Under the pieces are notes generated by a model. It was not told the origin of the DNA and did not search any database. It was given only the letters and a program-made list of their open reading frames with translations. DNA of 64,000 bases from Vibrio sp. 16 (lineage in GTDB: Bacteria > Pseudomonadota > Gammaproteobacteria > Enterobacterales > Vibrionaceae), in contig NZ_OY808998.1 in assembly GCF_963681195.1 (NCBI RefSeq), positions 558,001 to 622,000 of the forward strand. The letters are read 5' to 3'. This document shows, piece by piece, positions 1 through 8,223 of this stretch (position 1 is the stretch's first letter; each line of letters opens with the position of its first letter). The position numbers and the translations under genes were made by a program.

Positions 1-372
1 TCTCCTTATCGAATTAGCCAGTTATCTGGCAACCGCGAAGCGCGGCAAAAAGTGCAATTAGCCACGCACTATATTGAGGAAAACTACGCCAAAGCGATAC
101 GCATCTCCGATTTAAGTAAGAGTCTGCACATGAGTGAAAGCTCTGCGTATCGCCTGTTTGAAAAGCACTATGGGGTGAGCTTTTCGGACCACATCAAACA
201 GTTTCGCATCGGCAAAGCCTGTGAGCTGCTGGCGAGTACATCGTTACCTATTGCGTTGGTGGCCGAAAATACAGGGTTTCAAAACCTCTCGAACTTTAAT
301 CGCCAGTTCAAAACGGTGAAAGAGATGACACCAACCCAGTTCCGCAACCAGTTCCAACAGGCGATTAAATAG
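1..372 (+). CDS. AraC-family transcriptional regulator, C-terminal part (5' end outside window)
   Basis: The reading frame is open from base 1 and ends at the stop at 370-372, leaving 123 visible residues. A GTG at 52 is in frame, but the residues before it continue the protein, so the gene is cut by the window edge. The visible part is an AraC/XylS DNA-binding domain with two helix-turn-helix units. The first is around IRISDLSKSLHMSESSAYR. The second carries the typical IALVAENTGFQNLSNFNRQF signature, followed by the family's MTPTQFR ending. The effector domain is not visible, so no target can be named. It is on the same strand as the photolyase gene, 85 bp upstream of it. Confidence 0.85.
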   Translation, partial: SPYRISQLSGNREARQKVQLATHYIEENYAKAIRISDLSKSLHMSESSAYRLFEKHYGVSFSDHIKQFRIGKACELLASTSLPIALVAENTGFQNLSNFNRQFKTVKEMTPTQFRNQFQQAIK

Positions 373-457
373 GACAAACTTTCCGTCAAAGCACGTCATT
401 GCCTGATCCCAATAGAGCGCCGATGCGTAAGGGTATTAAACTCTGTTAAGCAAATGA

Positions 458-2005
458 ATGAACATGACCACCATCCGCCTCATCTTAGGTGACCAACTCA
501 ATATCAAGCACTCTTGGTTTCAGCACCAAGACGACCGCGTGTTGTATGTTATCGCTGAACTCCATCAGGAAGCGAGTTACACCACTCACCACATTCAAAA
601 GCACTGCGCCTTCTTTGCGGCTATGACCAGTTTTGCCGACGAGCTTAAGCAACTCGGCCATCAGGTGCTCTATCTCGACTTAGACCAGAGTGAACAATAT
701 CAAGACTTGCCTCACTTGCTTGCAAGCCTTGTCGAGCAACATCAAGCCACTCACCTTGAGTATCAACGCCCCGATGAATACCGCTTGCTCAAGCAGCTAG
801 AGGCACTCGCTATTGAAGGGGTGAAAATCACTATGGTGGAGAGCGAGCACTTCCTGTTCCCGTTTGAAGAAATTGCCGAGGCTTTTCCGGCTGGTAAACA
901 CATCTTGATGGAACACTTTTACCGCAAAATGCGCCGACGCTTCAATCTACTTATGGAAGGTGAAAAACCGGTCGGGGGCAAATGGAACTTAGATGCCAAC
1001 AATCGCAATGCGTTTAAAGAGGACGACCTAGAGTCGATCCCCAACCCACTGATGTTTGCCACAGATGTCAGTGATATTTTGGCAAGGCTTGCACGCCACA
1101 AGGTGAAAAACATAGGTGATGTCTCCAACCCACTGATTTGGCCTATCAATCGTAGCCAAGCTCTTAATTTATTGGCGCATTTTTGCCAGCACTGCTTGCC
1201 GCGATTTGGTTTTTTCCAAGATGCCATGACAGACCGTCACCCAGCGAGTTGGAGCTTGTATCACAGTCGACTCTCTTTCGCCCTTAACAGTAAGTTGATT
1301 TCCCCTCTTGAAGTTGTCACTAGTGCCATCACCTATTTCGAAAAGGCCAACGGCGACATTTCACTGTCACAGATTGAGGGGTTTGTCCGTCAAATCATCG
1401 GTTGGCGGGAATACATTCGCGCGGTCTACTGGGCAAACATGCCCCAATACAAAACGCGAAATCATTTTGATGCAAAACGCCCACTGCCAAATTACTTCTG
1501 GACAGGCAAAAGTGGCATGAACTGCCTTAACCAAGCGGTTGGCCAATCTCTGGAGCATGCCTACGCTCATCATATCCAGCGCCTTATGGTGACTGGCAAC
1601 TTCACACTGCTGGCGGGGATCAACCCTGATGAAGTCGATGAGTGGTATTTGGGTATATACATAGATGCCATCGAGTGGGTTGAGATGCCCAACACCCGTG
1701 GTATGGCACTGTACGCCGATGGCGGGATCGTAGGGACTAAACCCTATGCAGCCAGTGGTGCTTACATCAATCGAATGAGTGACTACTGCAAATCGTGCCG
1801 CTACAAAGTAAACCAAAAAAGTGGCCCAACGTCGTGCCCACTTAACAGCCTCTACTGGCATTTTATGGTCAGACATCGCGATCGAATTGGCACTCTTCCT
1901 CGCATCGGCATGATATACCGCAATTGGGACAAGATGAGCGAAGAAGCACAACATGCCATTTTAGAGACCGCAGAACGTAATCTTCAACGTTTGGAGGAGC
2001 TGTAA
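458..2005 (+). CDS. FeS-type photolyase / cryptochrome-related protein (PhrB-like)
   Basis: This cytosolic flavoprotein of 515 residues belongs to the deoxyribodipyrimidine photolyase-related family (FeS-BCP, prokaryotic 6-4 photolyases). The family uses FAD and light to repair UV photoproducts. The N-terminus has the family's RLILGDQLN start. Four cysteines at residues 356, 444, 447 and 460 have the same spacing (88, 3, 13) that I recall for the [4Fe-4S] ligands of Agrobacterium PhrB, which supports an intact cluster. Either ATG 458 or ATG 464 could be the start, and neither has a strong ribosome binding site. The stop overlaps the next gene's start by one base (TAATG), so the two are translationally coupled. 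Whether it repairs DNA or acts as a photoreceptor cannot be read from the sequence. Confidence 0.9.
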   Translation: MNMTTIRLILGDQLNIKHSWFQHQDDRVLYVIAELHQEASYTTHHIQKHCAFFAAMTSFADELKQLGHQVLYLDLDQSEQYQDLPHLLASLVEQHQATHLEYQRPDEYRLLKQLEALAIEGVKITMVESEHFLFPFEEIAEAFPAGKHILMEHFYRKMRRRFNLLMEGEKPVGGKWNLDANNRNAFKEDDLESIPNPLMFATDVSDILARLARHKVKNIGDVSNPLIWPINRSQALNLLAHFCQHCLPRFGFFQDAMTDRHPASWSLYHSRLSFALNSKLISPLEVVTSAITYFEKANGDISLSQIEGFVRQIIGWREYIRAVYWANMPQYKTRNHFDAKRPLPNYFWTGKSGMNCLNQAVGQSLEHAYAHHIQRLMVTGNFTLLAGINPDEVDEWYLGIYIDAIEWVEMPNTRGMALYADGGIVGTKPYAASGAYINRMSDYCKSCRYKVNQKSGPTSCPLNSLYWHFMVRHRDRIGTLPRIGMIYRNWDKMSEEAQHAILETAERNLQRLEEL

Positions 2006-2712
2006 TGAAAATACTCGTAATCGGAGGAAGCGGCGGTATCGGTAAAGCCATCGTCAACCATCTCGTTAGCCACTACCCGCAAGTTGACGTCGCTGCTACC
2101 TATCACCGTAACCAGCCCGAGCACCAGCAAAGCCTAGTTCGCTGGTATCCACTTGATGTCGAGGACGAAGCCAGCATTAAACAACTTGCCCAACAGTTTG
2201 AACAGTTGGATTGGATCATCAACTGCGTGGGAATGCTGCATACACAGCACCAAAAACCAGAAAAGAACCTTGCCTCAATCGACCCAGATTTCTTCCTCAA
2301 AAGTATGGCGGTCAACTGTTTGCCTACTCTACTAATTGCCAAACATTTCCAACCTTTGTTGAGAAAAAGCGCTCACCCCTGCCTTGCCACCGTCTCGGCC
2401 AAGGTCGGCAGCATTACTGATAATCAACTCGGCGGTTGGTACAGTTATCGGAGTTCCAAAGCAGCCCTCAACATGGCACTCAAATCCATCGCCATTGAAT
2501 GGGGGCGCTTAATGCCCAAAAGCGTGGTGGTTGCGCTTCACCCTGGCACCACCGATACCCAATTGTCCAAGCCGTTCCAAACTAACGTGCCTGAGGGAAA
2601 ACTCTTCACGCCAACTTATGTGGCGACTCAGCTGATAACTATTTTGCACTCACTCAAGGCGAGCGACAGTGGCAGCTTTATCGCCTATGACGGAGAGCGA
2701 TTGCCCTGGTAG
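2005..2712 (+). CDS. short-chain dehydrogenase/reductase (SDR family)
   Basis: A 235-residue classical SDR with a Rossmann fold. The cofactor loop GGSGGIG is at residues 7-13, NCVG at 73-76 matches the NNAG-type motif, and the catalytic set is Ser131, Tyr148 and Lys152 (YRSSK). The length and motifs suggest a soluble NAD(P)H-dependent oxidoreductase of the CsgA/YciK-like group. The substrate is unknown. Its start overlaps the photolyase stop by one base, so the two form an operon. Coupling to a photolyase hints at a light- or UV-stress setting, which is inference only. Confidence 0.85.
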   Translation: MKILVIGGSGGIGKAIVNHLVSHYPQVDVAATYHRNQPEHQQSLVRWYPLDVEDEASIKQLAQQFEQLDWIINCVGMLHTQHQKPEKNLASIDPDFFLKSMAVNCLPTLLIAKHFQPLLRKSAHPCLATVSAKVGSITDNQLGGWYSYRSSKAALNMALKSIAIEWGRLMPKSVVVALHPGTTDTQLSKPFQTNVPEGKLFTPTYVATQLITILHSLKASDSGSFIAYDGERLPW

Positions 2713-2713
2713 C

Positions 2714-2751
2714 CAAAAACAAAAAAGCGCTTCGAAGAAGAGTCGAAGCGC
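2714..2751 (-). terminator. rho-independent terminator for the Pot-like transporter operon
   Basis: A perfect 9-bp stem (GCGCTTCGA at 2727-2735 with TCGAAGCGC at 2743-2751) has an A-rich tract at 2714-2726. Read on the minus strand, that tract is the U-run following the hairpin. It closes the minus-strand operon ending at 2833 and may also slow plus-strand readthrough from the SDR gene. Confidence 0.8.
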
Positions 2752-2832
2752 GATGGAAAAGGTAAGGACGGGAGTTGAAGCCTACAATACCTGGATGGTG
2801 ACCTTACCGCTTTTGCCCAACAATCACAGAAG

Positions 2833-3684
2833 TTACGACTCGCTAATCCCCCTTATGCGCGCATTGCGTCTACGCAACATTTCTAGGGTGACGAGCAACA
2901 GTACCGACATCAAAATCAACAAGCTCGCGACGGCCAAAATAGTGGGGCTAATTTGCTCACGAATTCCCGACCACATCTGTCTAGGGACCGTTCTTTGTTC
3001 GACGCCGGTAATAAACAGCGCCACCACCACTTCATCAAACGATGTCCCGAACGCAAACAAGCCACCTGAGATCATTCCCGGACGGATGAGAGGAAAAGTC
3101 ACGTGGCGAAACGCGTAAATGGGATTGGCACCTAGGCTGTATGCTGCTCTAACTAAACTATGATCGAAGCCACTCAAGGTCGCCGTTACGGTAATCACCA
3201 CAAAGGGCGTCCCTAATGCAGCATGAGCCAGCACAATGCCAACAAAGGTTTGTGAAAGGTCTAACCGCGTGTAGAAAAAGTACATTGCAGCGGCAGAAAT
3301 GATCACAGGAACAATCATCGGTGAAATCAAAAACGCCATAATGGTATTGCGAAATGGGACATTGTTCGCCGCGAGCCCCATCGCCGCTAACGTACCCAAC
3401 GCTGTGGCTACAATAGTGGCGCAAATCGCAATCAGCGTGCTGTTTTTCAGGGCATTGATCCACTGCTGGTTAGAAAACATATCCACGTACCAGCGAATCG
3501 AATACGCCTCGGGATCCAAACTCAACATACCTTCGGTAAAAGTAAAATAGGGGGTGGCGTTAAATGAGAGCGGAATAATGATTAAGATTGGCGCAATCAG
3601 AAACAAGAACACCAAAGTACAAAACCCTAAGTAGCCATAATACGCCACGCGCTCGCGGCCACTACAGTAGCTCGGCAGTGCCAT
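2833..3684 (-). CDS. ABC transporter permease, PotC-like
   Basis: A 283-residue inner-membrane permease of the spermidine/putrescine (PotC/YdcV) family. It has about six predicted hydrophobic segments, the first at roughly residues 15-38. The cytoplasmic coupling loop is recognisable (ARAAYSLGANP-like region, here RAAYSLGANPIYAFRHVTFPLI). It starts 2 bp after the partner permease stop, and the three transporter genes overlap or abut. The context (hydroxyproline catabolic genes upstream on the same strand) suggests import of hydroxyproline or a related compound rather than polyamines. That substrate is inferred from neighbours only. Confidence 0.88.
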   Translation of the reverse strand: MALPSYCSGRERVAYYGYLGFCTLVFLFLIAPILIIIPLSFNATPYFTFTEGMLSLDPEAYSIRWYVDMFSNQQWINALKNSTLIAICATIVATALGTLAAMGLAANNVPFRNTIMAFLISPMIVPVIISAAAMYFFYTRLDLSQTFVGIVLAHAALGTPFVVITVTATLSGFDHSLVRAAYSLGANPIYAFRHVTFPLIRPGMISGGLFAFGTSFDEVVVALFITGVEQRTVPRQMWSGIREQISPTILAVASLLILMSVLLLVTLEMLRRRNARIRGISES

Positions 3685-3686
3685 AA

Positions 3687-4967
3687 CTAACCTCCTACCT
3701 TAATATTGTTAATGCCAACGACGCGATTAAAGAGGTAAAACAGCGCCAGCACGACTGCCAGAAGTAATCCACCTAGCGCGGCTGCCATCCCCCAGTTCAG
3801 TGACGTCTGCATGTGATACGCGATCATATTTGAAATCATTTGACCACTTCGTCCTCCAACCAGCGCAGGCGTAATGTAAAAACCGATAGAAAGAATGAAC
3901 GTCAGCAGCGCCCCCGCGCCAATGCCTGGCAGAGTGAGCGGCATGTAAACCTTAATGAAAGCGGTCGCTGGCGTCGCACCTAATGACCTAGCTGCGCGAA
4001 AGTAACTGGGGCTGATGCCTTTCATGACACTGTAGAGAGGCAATATCATAAACGGCAGCAGGATATGAACCATGGCGACAATGGTGCCAAAGGTATTGTG
4101 TACCATCGCCAGCCGTTCGGAAGTCACCCCAGACCAAATCAACACATCATTGATCACTCCTTGGTTTTGCAGTAGCACAATCCAAGATGTCGTTCTCACC
4201 AATAGTGAGGTCCAAAAAGGGAGCAGCACCACAATCAGCAATAAGTTCGCCTGTTTGTCTGGCAAATTGGCAAGCAGATAAGCCACCGGATACGCCATCA
4301 CTAAGCAGATCAAAGTAATAGTGAGTGACATTCCAAACGTTTTGCTAAATAGGTCGACGTAGACTTGGCGCGTCTCTGGCTGAGCGCTGATGTAACCTTG
4401 ATCGTCATAACGCATATCGAGCGCGGCAAGGTAATAGCTCAAGGTGTAAGGAGAGCTTAAGGTCTTCAATGCCGACCAATAGTGCGGCTTAGCCCAGCGT
4501 TTATCGAGTTGTTGTATCTCTGCCGCGCTGACAGGAAGGCGCTCTAACTTCGCCAGTTTTCGCCCCGTTTTCATCATTAAACTGCGCATTCCCGACACTT
4601 CGATATTCAATCGATTAGCCAGTTTAGGCAATGTTTTATCTTGATAGCGCGCCTTCAGCTCTTGCATAAATTGCTGCTGGATCGCCACGCTTGGCAAACC
4701 TTGATAATCCCACTGTTTGATCACTTTTGCCGTTTGAGGAAAACCACTCGGTACCGCTTGATTGTCGACACTGCGATACAGCATCTCAACGATTGGAAAA
4801 GCAAAGGTGACGCAAATAAAACAGACCAAAGGAAGGATAAGCAAAAGGGATCGAATCTGTTTCTGTCGTTCGGCACGCTTCAATTGAGATTTAAGATCTG
4901 GCTTGGGTTTAGCCAGCTTTCTTTGCAAGGAAATGACCGAAGAAAGTCCACTCAGCTCACGGCTCAT
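3687..4967 (-). CDS. ABC transporter permease, PotB-like, with long N-terminal insertion
   Basis: An inner-membrane permease of 426 residues, clearly longer than the roughly 280-320 residues usual for PotB. After a basic N-terminus and a first membrane segment (about residues 36-60), about 150 hydrophilic residues follow before the remaining membrane core, which begins near TFGMSLTITLICLVMAYPVA. The core carries the standard coupling motif (RAARSLGATPATAFIKVYMP). Its start overlaps the ATPase stop by 4 bp (ATGA). The insertion is predicted to be periplasmic and could contact the binding protein, which is inference. It pairs with the PotC-like permease downstream. Confidence 0.88.
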   Translation of the reverse strand: MSRELSGLSSVISLQRKLAKPKPDLKSQLKRAERQKQIRSLLLILPLVCFICVTFAFPIVEMLYRSVDNQAVPSGFPQTAKVIKQWDYQGLPSVAIQQQFMQELKARYQDKTLPKLANRLNIEVSGMRSLMMKTGRKLAKLERLPVSAAEIQQLDKRWAKPHYWSALKTLSSPYTLSYYLAALDMRYDDQGYISAQPETRQVYVDLFSKTFGMSLTITLICLVMAYPVAYLLANLPDKQANLLLIVVLLPFWTSLLVRTTSWIVLLQNQGVINDVLIWSGVTSERLAMVHNTFGTIVAMVHILLPFMILPLYSVMKGISPSYFRAARSLGATPATAFIKVYMPLTLPGIGAGALLTFILSIGFYITPALVGGRSGQMISNMIAYHMQTSLNWGMAAALGGLLLAVVLALFYLFNRVVGINNIKVGG

Positions 4968-6085
4968 GCCACTTCCTCCTGCTCAAAGGACTCTTTAGGA
5001 CAATCAAGCGCATGACAATCTTGGCGGTTCCAACCGATCGCAAAGACCCCTCCGAGCTTAAACGCTTGCGAGTGGCGATGATCGTTGGTGACCTTAACCA
5101 CCAGATCGCCCACACCCGAAACACTGACGACCAGACGATGGTGATCGCCGTGATAAATCAGCTCTTTCAAAATGCCCGTTACTTGGTTATCACTCCCATC
5201 CAGTTCCGGCGTAATACTGATCTTCTCAGGACGTATCGACAACAATGTCGGCTCGCCAACCTCACTCACACTTACCGCTTTCGCCGACAGTTGCTGCGGT
5301 CCAACCTGAACTAAGCAATGGTTACAATCAAGCGCCTCAACCGTACCGAAGAGTTGGTTGTTTTCGCCAATAAACTGCGCCACAAAGGCATTACTGGGTG
5401 ATTCGTACAGATCCGTCGGCGACGCCAACTGCTGAACCGCACCGTGATTAAACACCGCAATGCGATCAGACATGGTCAAGGCTTCATCCTGATCATGGGT
5501 CACGTACAAAATGGTAATGCCTAACTTCTCATGCAAGTGCTTGATCTCAAGTTGCATTTGCTCTCGAAGCTGCTTGTCGAGTGCCCCTAAAGGCTCATCC
5601 ATTAAGACCAGTTTTGGCTCAAACACCAATGCTCGCGCCAACGCAACACGCTGCTGCTGGCCACCTGAAAGCTGCTTTGGGTAGCGGTTCGCCACATGCT
5701 CAAGCTCTACCATTTTCAAAGCGGCATCGACTTTGCGCGAGACCTCTTCCGAAGGCAGTTTTCTGACCTTAAGCGGAAAAGCGAGGTTTTCTGCAATCGT
5801 CATGTGTGGGAACAACGCATAGTTTTGAAACACCATACCAATGTCTCGTTTATGCGGTGCAAGATTATTGACTGGCGTGCCATCAATGTAGATTTCGCCG
5901 CCCGTAGCGGTTTCGAAACCTGCCAACATCATCAAACAGGTGGTTTTTCCAGAGCCAGACGGCCCAAGCATGGTGACAAACTCGCCAGGTTTGATGTCTA
6001 AGTTAAAATCCTTTACCACCAAGTTTTCACCATCGTAGGTTTTCTGAACGTGCTGAAAGCTGACGTACTCTTTATGCATTGTCAT
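4964..6085 (-). CDS. ABC transporter ATP-binding protein, PotA-like
   Basis: A 373-residue ATPase of the CUT1/PotA group. Walker A is GPSGSGKTT (41-49), the Q-loop is near VFQNYALFP, the signature LSGGQQQR starts at 139, and Walker B LVLMDEP is at 159-165. A C-terminal TOBE-type domain follows (about 280-360). ATG 6085 follows an AAGGA ribosome binding site, with a second in-frame ATG two codons later. It powers the two permeases encoded next. The gene lies 127 bp downstream of the DHDPS-family gene, so it may share that transcript or use its own promoter. Confidence 0.92.
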   Translation of the reverse strand: MTMHKEYVSFQHVQKTYDGENLVVKDFNLDIKPGEFVTMLGPSGSGKTTCLMMLAGFETATGGEIYIDGTPVNNLAPHKRDIGMVFQNYALFPHMTIAENLAFPLKVRKLPSEEVSRKVDAALKMVELEHVANRYPKQLSGGQQQRVALARALVFEPKLVLMDEPLGALDKQLREQMQLEIKHLHEKLGITILYVTHDQDEALTMSDRIAVFNHGAVQQLASPTDLYESPSNAFVAQFIGENNQLFGTVEALDCNHCLVQVGPQQLSAKAVSVSEVGEPTLLSIRPEKISITPELDGSDNQVTGILKELIYHGDHHRLVVSVSGVGDLVVKVTNDHRHSQAFKLGGVFAIGWNRQDCHALDCPKESFEQEEVA

Positions 6086-6171
6086 GGTTGTTCCTTTTCG
6101 ACAAATCGATCACCCAATCCAGCTAGGTAAACAGCTTAACGTCCTAATAAGCCGTTTACGTAAAGGGATTG

Positions 6172-6194
6172 AAGGCAGGGTCTCCCCCTGCCTT
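6172..6194. terminator. hairpin between deaminase and transporter ATPase genes
   Basis: A 9-bp stem (AAGGCAGGG at 6172-6180 with CCCTGCCTT at 6186-6194) and a 5-base loop. Neither side has a strong U-run, so it may be a weak or partial terminator, or an mRNA-processing element, within the minus-strand catabolic/transport unit. Confidence 0.4.
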
Positions 6195-6212
6195 TCTCTC
6201 TGAATTAACGGT

Positions 6213-7127
6213 TTATAGGTTGTACTTAGCAAGATCTGGGCGAGTTGCCATCGCATGCTCCACCATGGCGATCACCCGGGCACGCTCTTCCCCTTTGAGG
6301 TTTTGGCGAGGGGCACGCACTTGCTCACTGCCGCGGCCACACACTTGTTCTGCCAGCTTAATACACTGGACCAGCGTCGGAATCGTATCCAAACGCAGCA
6401 AAGGTAGGAACCAGCGATAAATCTCTAACGCTTCCGCGTAACGACCTTGACTCGCCAGCTTGTAGATTGCCACCGATTCCGCAGGGAAAGCGTTGGTCAG
6501 ACCGGAAATCCAGCCCGTGGCACCAAGCATTAATGACTCTAGCGCAATGTCGTCGACGCCACTAAATACGGTGAAACGATCATCAAAACGATTGTACAAC
6601 TCAGTAATGCGGCGCGTGTCGGTCGTTGACTCTTTTACCGCGACAATGCTTTCGCAACTCGCCAATTGCTCCATCATATCTAGGCTGACATCGACCCCGT
6701 AAGAGACTGGGTTGTTGTAAATCATGATCGGCATTTCTGGTGTCGCTTCTGCGAGCGTGCGGTAGTAGTCCACCGTCTCACTGTCTGATGTGCGATAAAC
6801 CATCGCAGGCATCACCATGCAGCCATCAATACCGATTTTTTGCGCATCCTGCATATATTGCACAGAAGCTGTTGTGATTGATTCAGCGGTACCCGCAATC
6901 AAGGGCACACGGCCTGCAACAACCTCGTGCGCCGCCTTTAAGACCTGACGCTTCTCTTCTGGGTACAGCGCGCAGTTTTCACCGACCGTACCTAGACAGA
7001 TGATGCCGTTCACGCCATCGTTAATTTGATTATCAATGACGGTTTGAGTCGCATCTAAGTCGATGGTTTGATCCGCGCGAAATTGAGTGCTGACCGCTGG
7101 GTACACACCTTTCCAATCTACTTTCAT
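6213..7127 (-). CDS. DHDPS-family lyase, probable 1-pyrroline-4-hydroxy-2-carboxylate deaminase (HypD-like)
   Basis: A 304-residue class I aldolase-fold protein of the dihydrodipicolinate synthase/N-acetylneuraminate lyase family. Visible motifs are GTVGE (46-50), Tyr137 in YNNP and the Schiff-base Lys165 in AVKEST. In trans-4-hydroxyproline catabolism, members of this family deaminate and dehydrate 1-pyrroline-4-hydroxy-2-carboxylate to 2-oxoglutarate semialdehyde. The epimerase, oxidase and semialdehyde dehydrogenase of that route are all nearby, so this role is the best fit. I chose ATG 7127 because GGAAGGT lies just upstream. A start at 7178 would add 17 unlikely residues and run over the operator-like site at 7143-7157. 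A biosynthetic DapA is less likely in this context. Confidence 0.85.
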   Translation of the reverse strand: MKVDWKGVYPAVSTQFRADQTIDLDATQTVIDNQINDGVNGIICLGTVGENCALYPEEKRQVLKAAHEVVAGRVPLIAGTAESITTASVQYMQDAQKIGIDGCMVMPAMVYRTSDSETVDYYRTLAEATPEMPIMIYNNPVSYGVDVSLDMMEQLASCESIVAVKESTTDTRRITELYNRFDDRFTVFSGVDDIALESLMLGATGWISGLTNAFPAESVAIYKLASQGRYAEALEIYRWFLPLLRLDTIPTLVQCIKLAEQVCGRGSEQVRAPRQNLKGEERARVIAMVEHAMATRPDLAKYNL

Positions 7128-7142
7128 TTTTACCTTCCATTT

Positions 7143-7157
7143 GTATATTGTATGCAA
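7143..7157 (-). promoter_or_regulatory. GntR-type operator candidate, site A
   Basis: GTATATTGTATGCAA lies 15 bp upstream of the DHDPS-family start and matches four other copies in the window (9416, 10748, 17867, 19513). With the two preceding bases it forms an imperfect 17-bp palindrome (TTG...CAA ends). Confidence 0.65.
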
Positions 7158-7196
7158 TTTTAACAGTCGCACGAACACGACTATCCGACGTTGGGA

Positions 7197-8174
7197 CTAC
7201 CCCATAAACGATTGTGTATCTTGTTGATCGAGAACGAACCTTACCGCCGCAAGATCGGCAAGTGCGCTACCGACCGATTTGTACAAGGTGATTTCAGAAT
7301 CATCGGTTCTGCCGATGTGCTTGCCAGCGCACAGGTCTGTTAGCTCAGCGTTTATCGCCTCTTCTGCAAACTCACCATTGGCAATCGGAATCAGCAACTC
7401 TCCCGCTTCGGCTAACACATTAACTCGGCTATCAACAAACACACTGGAACGTTGAATGCTTGCGCTATCGCACTCACGTTTATCTTTGTCATGGTTACCT
7501 ATCAGATCGATATGCGTACCCGGCAGCAACTTTGTACCATCGAACAGTGGCTGCGCCGCTCCTGTGACACAGGTGATCGCATCGACCTCAGCAAGGTGTT
7601 CATCGACTCCTGACACCGCTTCAACATGGTAACGACAAGATTCAGCTAACAACTGATATTCACTGCCAGACAAAATCTTATCAACGGCGGCCTGCGCTTT
7701 TTGGTTGTTTCTGCCCCACACCAGCACCTTTTTTATCGGCCGAATGGCTGCGTATGCCCACGCCATGTACGGCGCAAGATTGCCAGTCCCGCAAATAAGT
7801 AACGTCTCTGCATCCTTCCTTGCCAGATAATCAGCCGCAAGCGCTGAAGCCCCTGCGGTACGCCAATACGTGAGTACCTTGCCATCGAGTAGCGCCAGCG
7901 GCTCCCCATGCGAGCGATCAAAAGCAAGGATCTTCGACGCTAAACTGTCTCGCCCTTGCAAGCAGTTATTAGGAAAGTAGGTGAACGCTTTTACCGTGAT
8001 CAATGAGTCATTCCATGCCGGCAGCAACGCAAAGGCATCATGCTCTCCCTCTTTCAAGGGCATCACACGGCGCTGAGGAATCGTCGCGTGGTGCTGATAC
8101 GTTTGGCGCATCGATTCAATCAAACCTTGCATCGAAAGCGACTGGACGATTTGCTCTGCATCGAGATTAAGCAT
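7197..8174 (-). CDS. ornithine cyclodeaminase/mu-crystallin family protein, probable 1-pyrroline-2-carboxylate reductase
   Basis: A 325-residue cytosolic protein of the OCD/mu-crystallin family, with an NAD(P)-binding loop GTGNLA at 129-134 and an N-terminal substrate domain. Bacterial members near proline/hydroxyproline racemases usually reduce 1-pyrroline-2-carboxylate to L-proline. That would recycle by-products of D-proline or 3-hydroxyproline oxidation here. The start at 8174 has AAGGAA upstream. A longer frame to 8222 would overlap the binding-protein gene region and lacks a better signal. It sits between the transporter binding protein (50 bp upstream) and the DHDPS-like gene. True ornithine cyclodeaminase activity cannot be excluded. 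Confidence 0.8.
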   Translation of the reverse strand: MLNLDAEQIVQSLSMQGLIESMRQTYQHHATIPQRRVMPLKEGEHDAFALLPAWNDSLITVKAFTYFPNNCLQGRDSLASKILAFDRSHGEPLALLDGKVLTYWRTAGASALAADYLARKDAETLLICGTGNLAPYMAWAYAAIRPIKKVLVWGRNNQKAQAAVDKILSGSEYQLLAESCRYHVEAVSGVDEHLAEVDAITCVTGAAQPLFDGTKLLPGTHIDLIGNHDKDKRECDSASIQRSSVFVDSRVNVLAEAGELLIPIANGEFAEEAINAELTDLCAGKHIGRTDDSEITLYKSVGSALADLAAVRFVLDQQDTQSFMG

Positions 8175-8223
8175 TATTGTTTCCTTGTTAAGAGGCGGAA
8201 AAGACCGCCTCGTTGACCTCAAA

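Noticed and set aside
1367..1954. 195-codon open frame on the minus strand
   Set aside because: It lies wholly inside the photolyase gene on the opposite strand, has no ribosome binding site and no recognisable domain.
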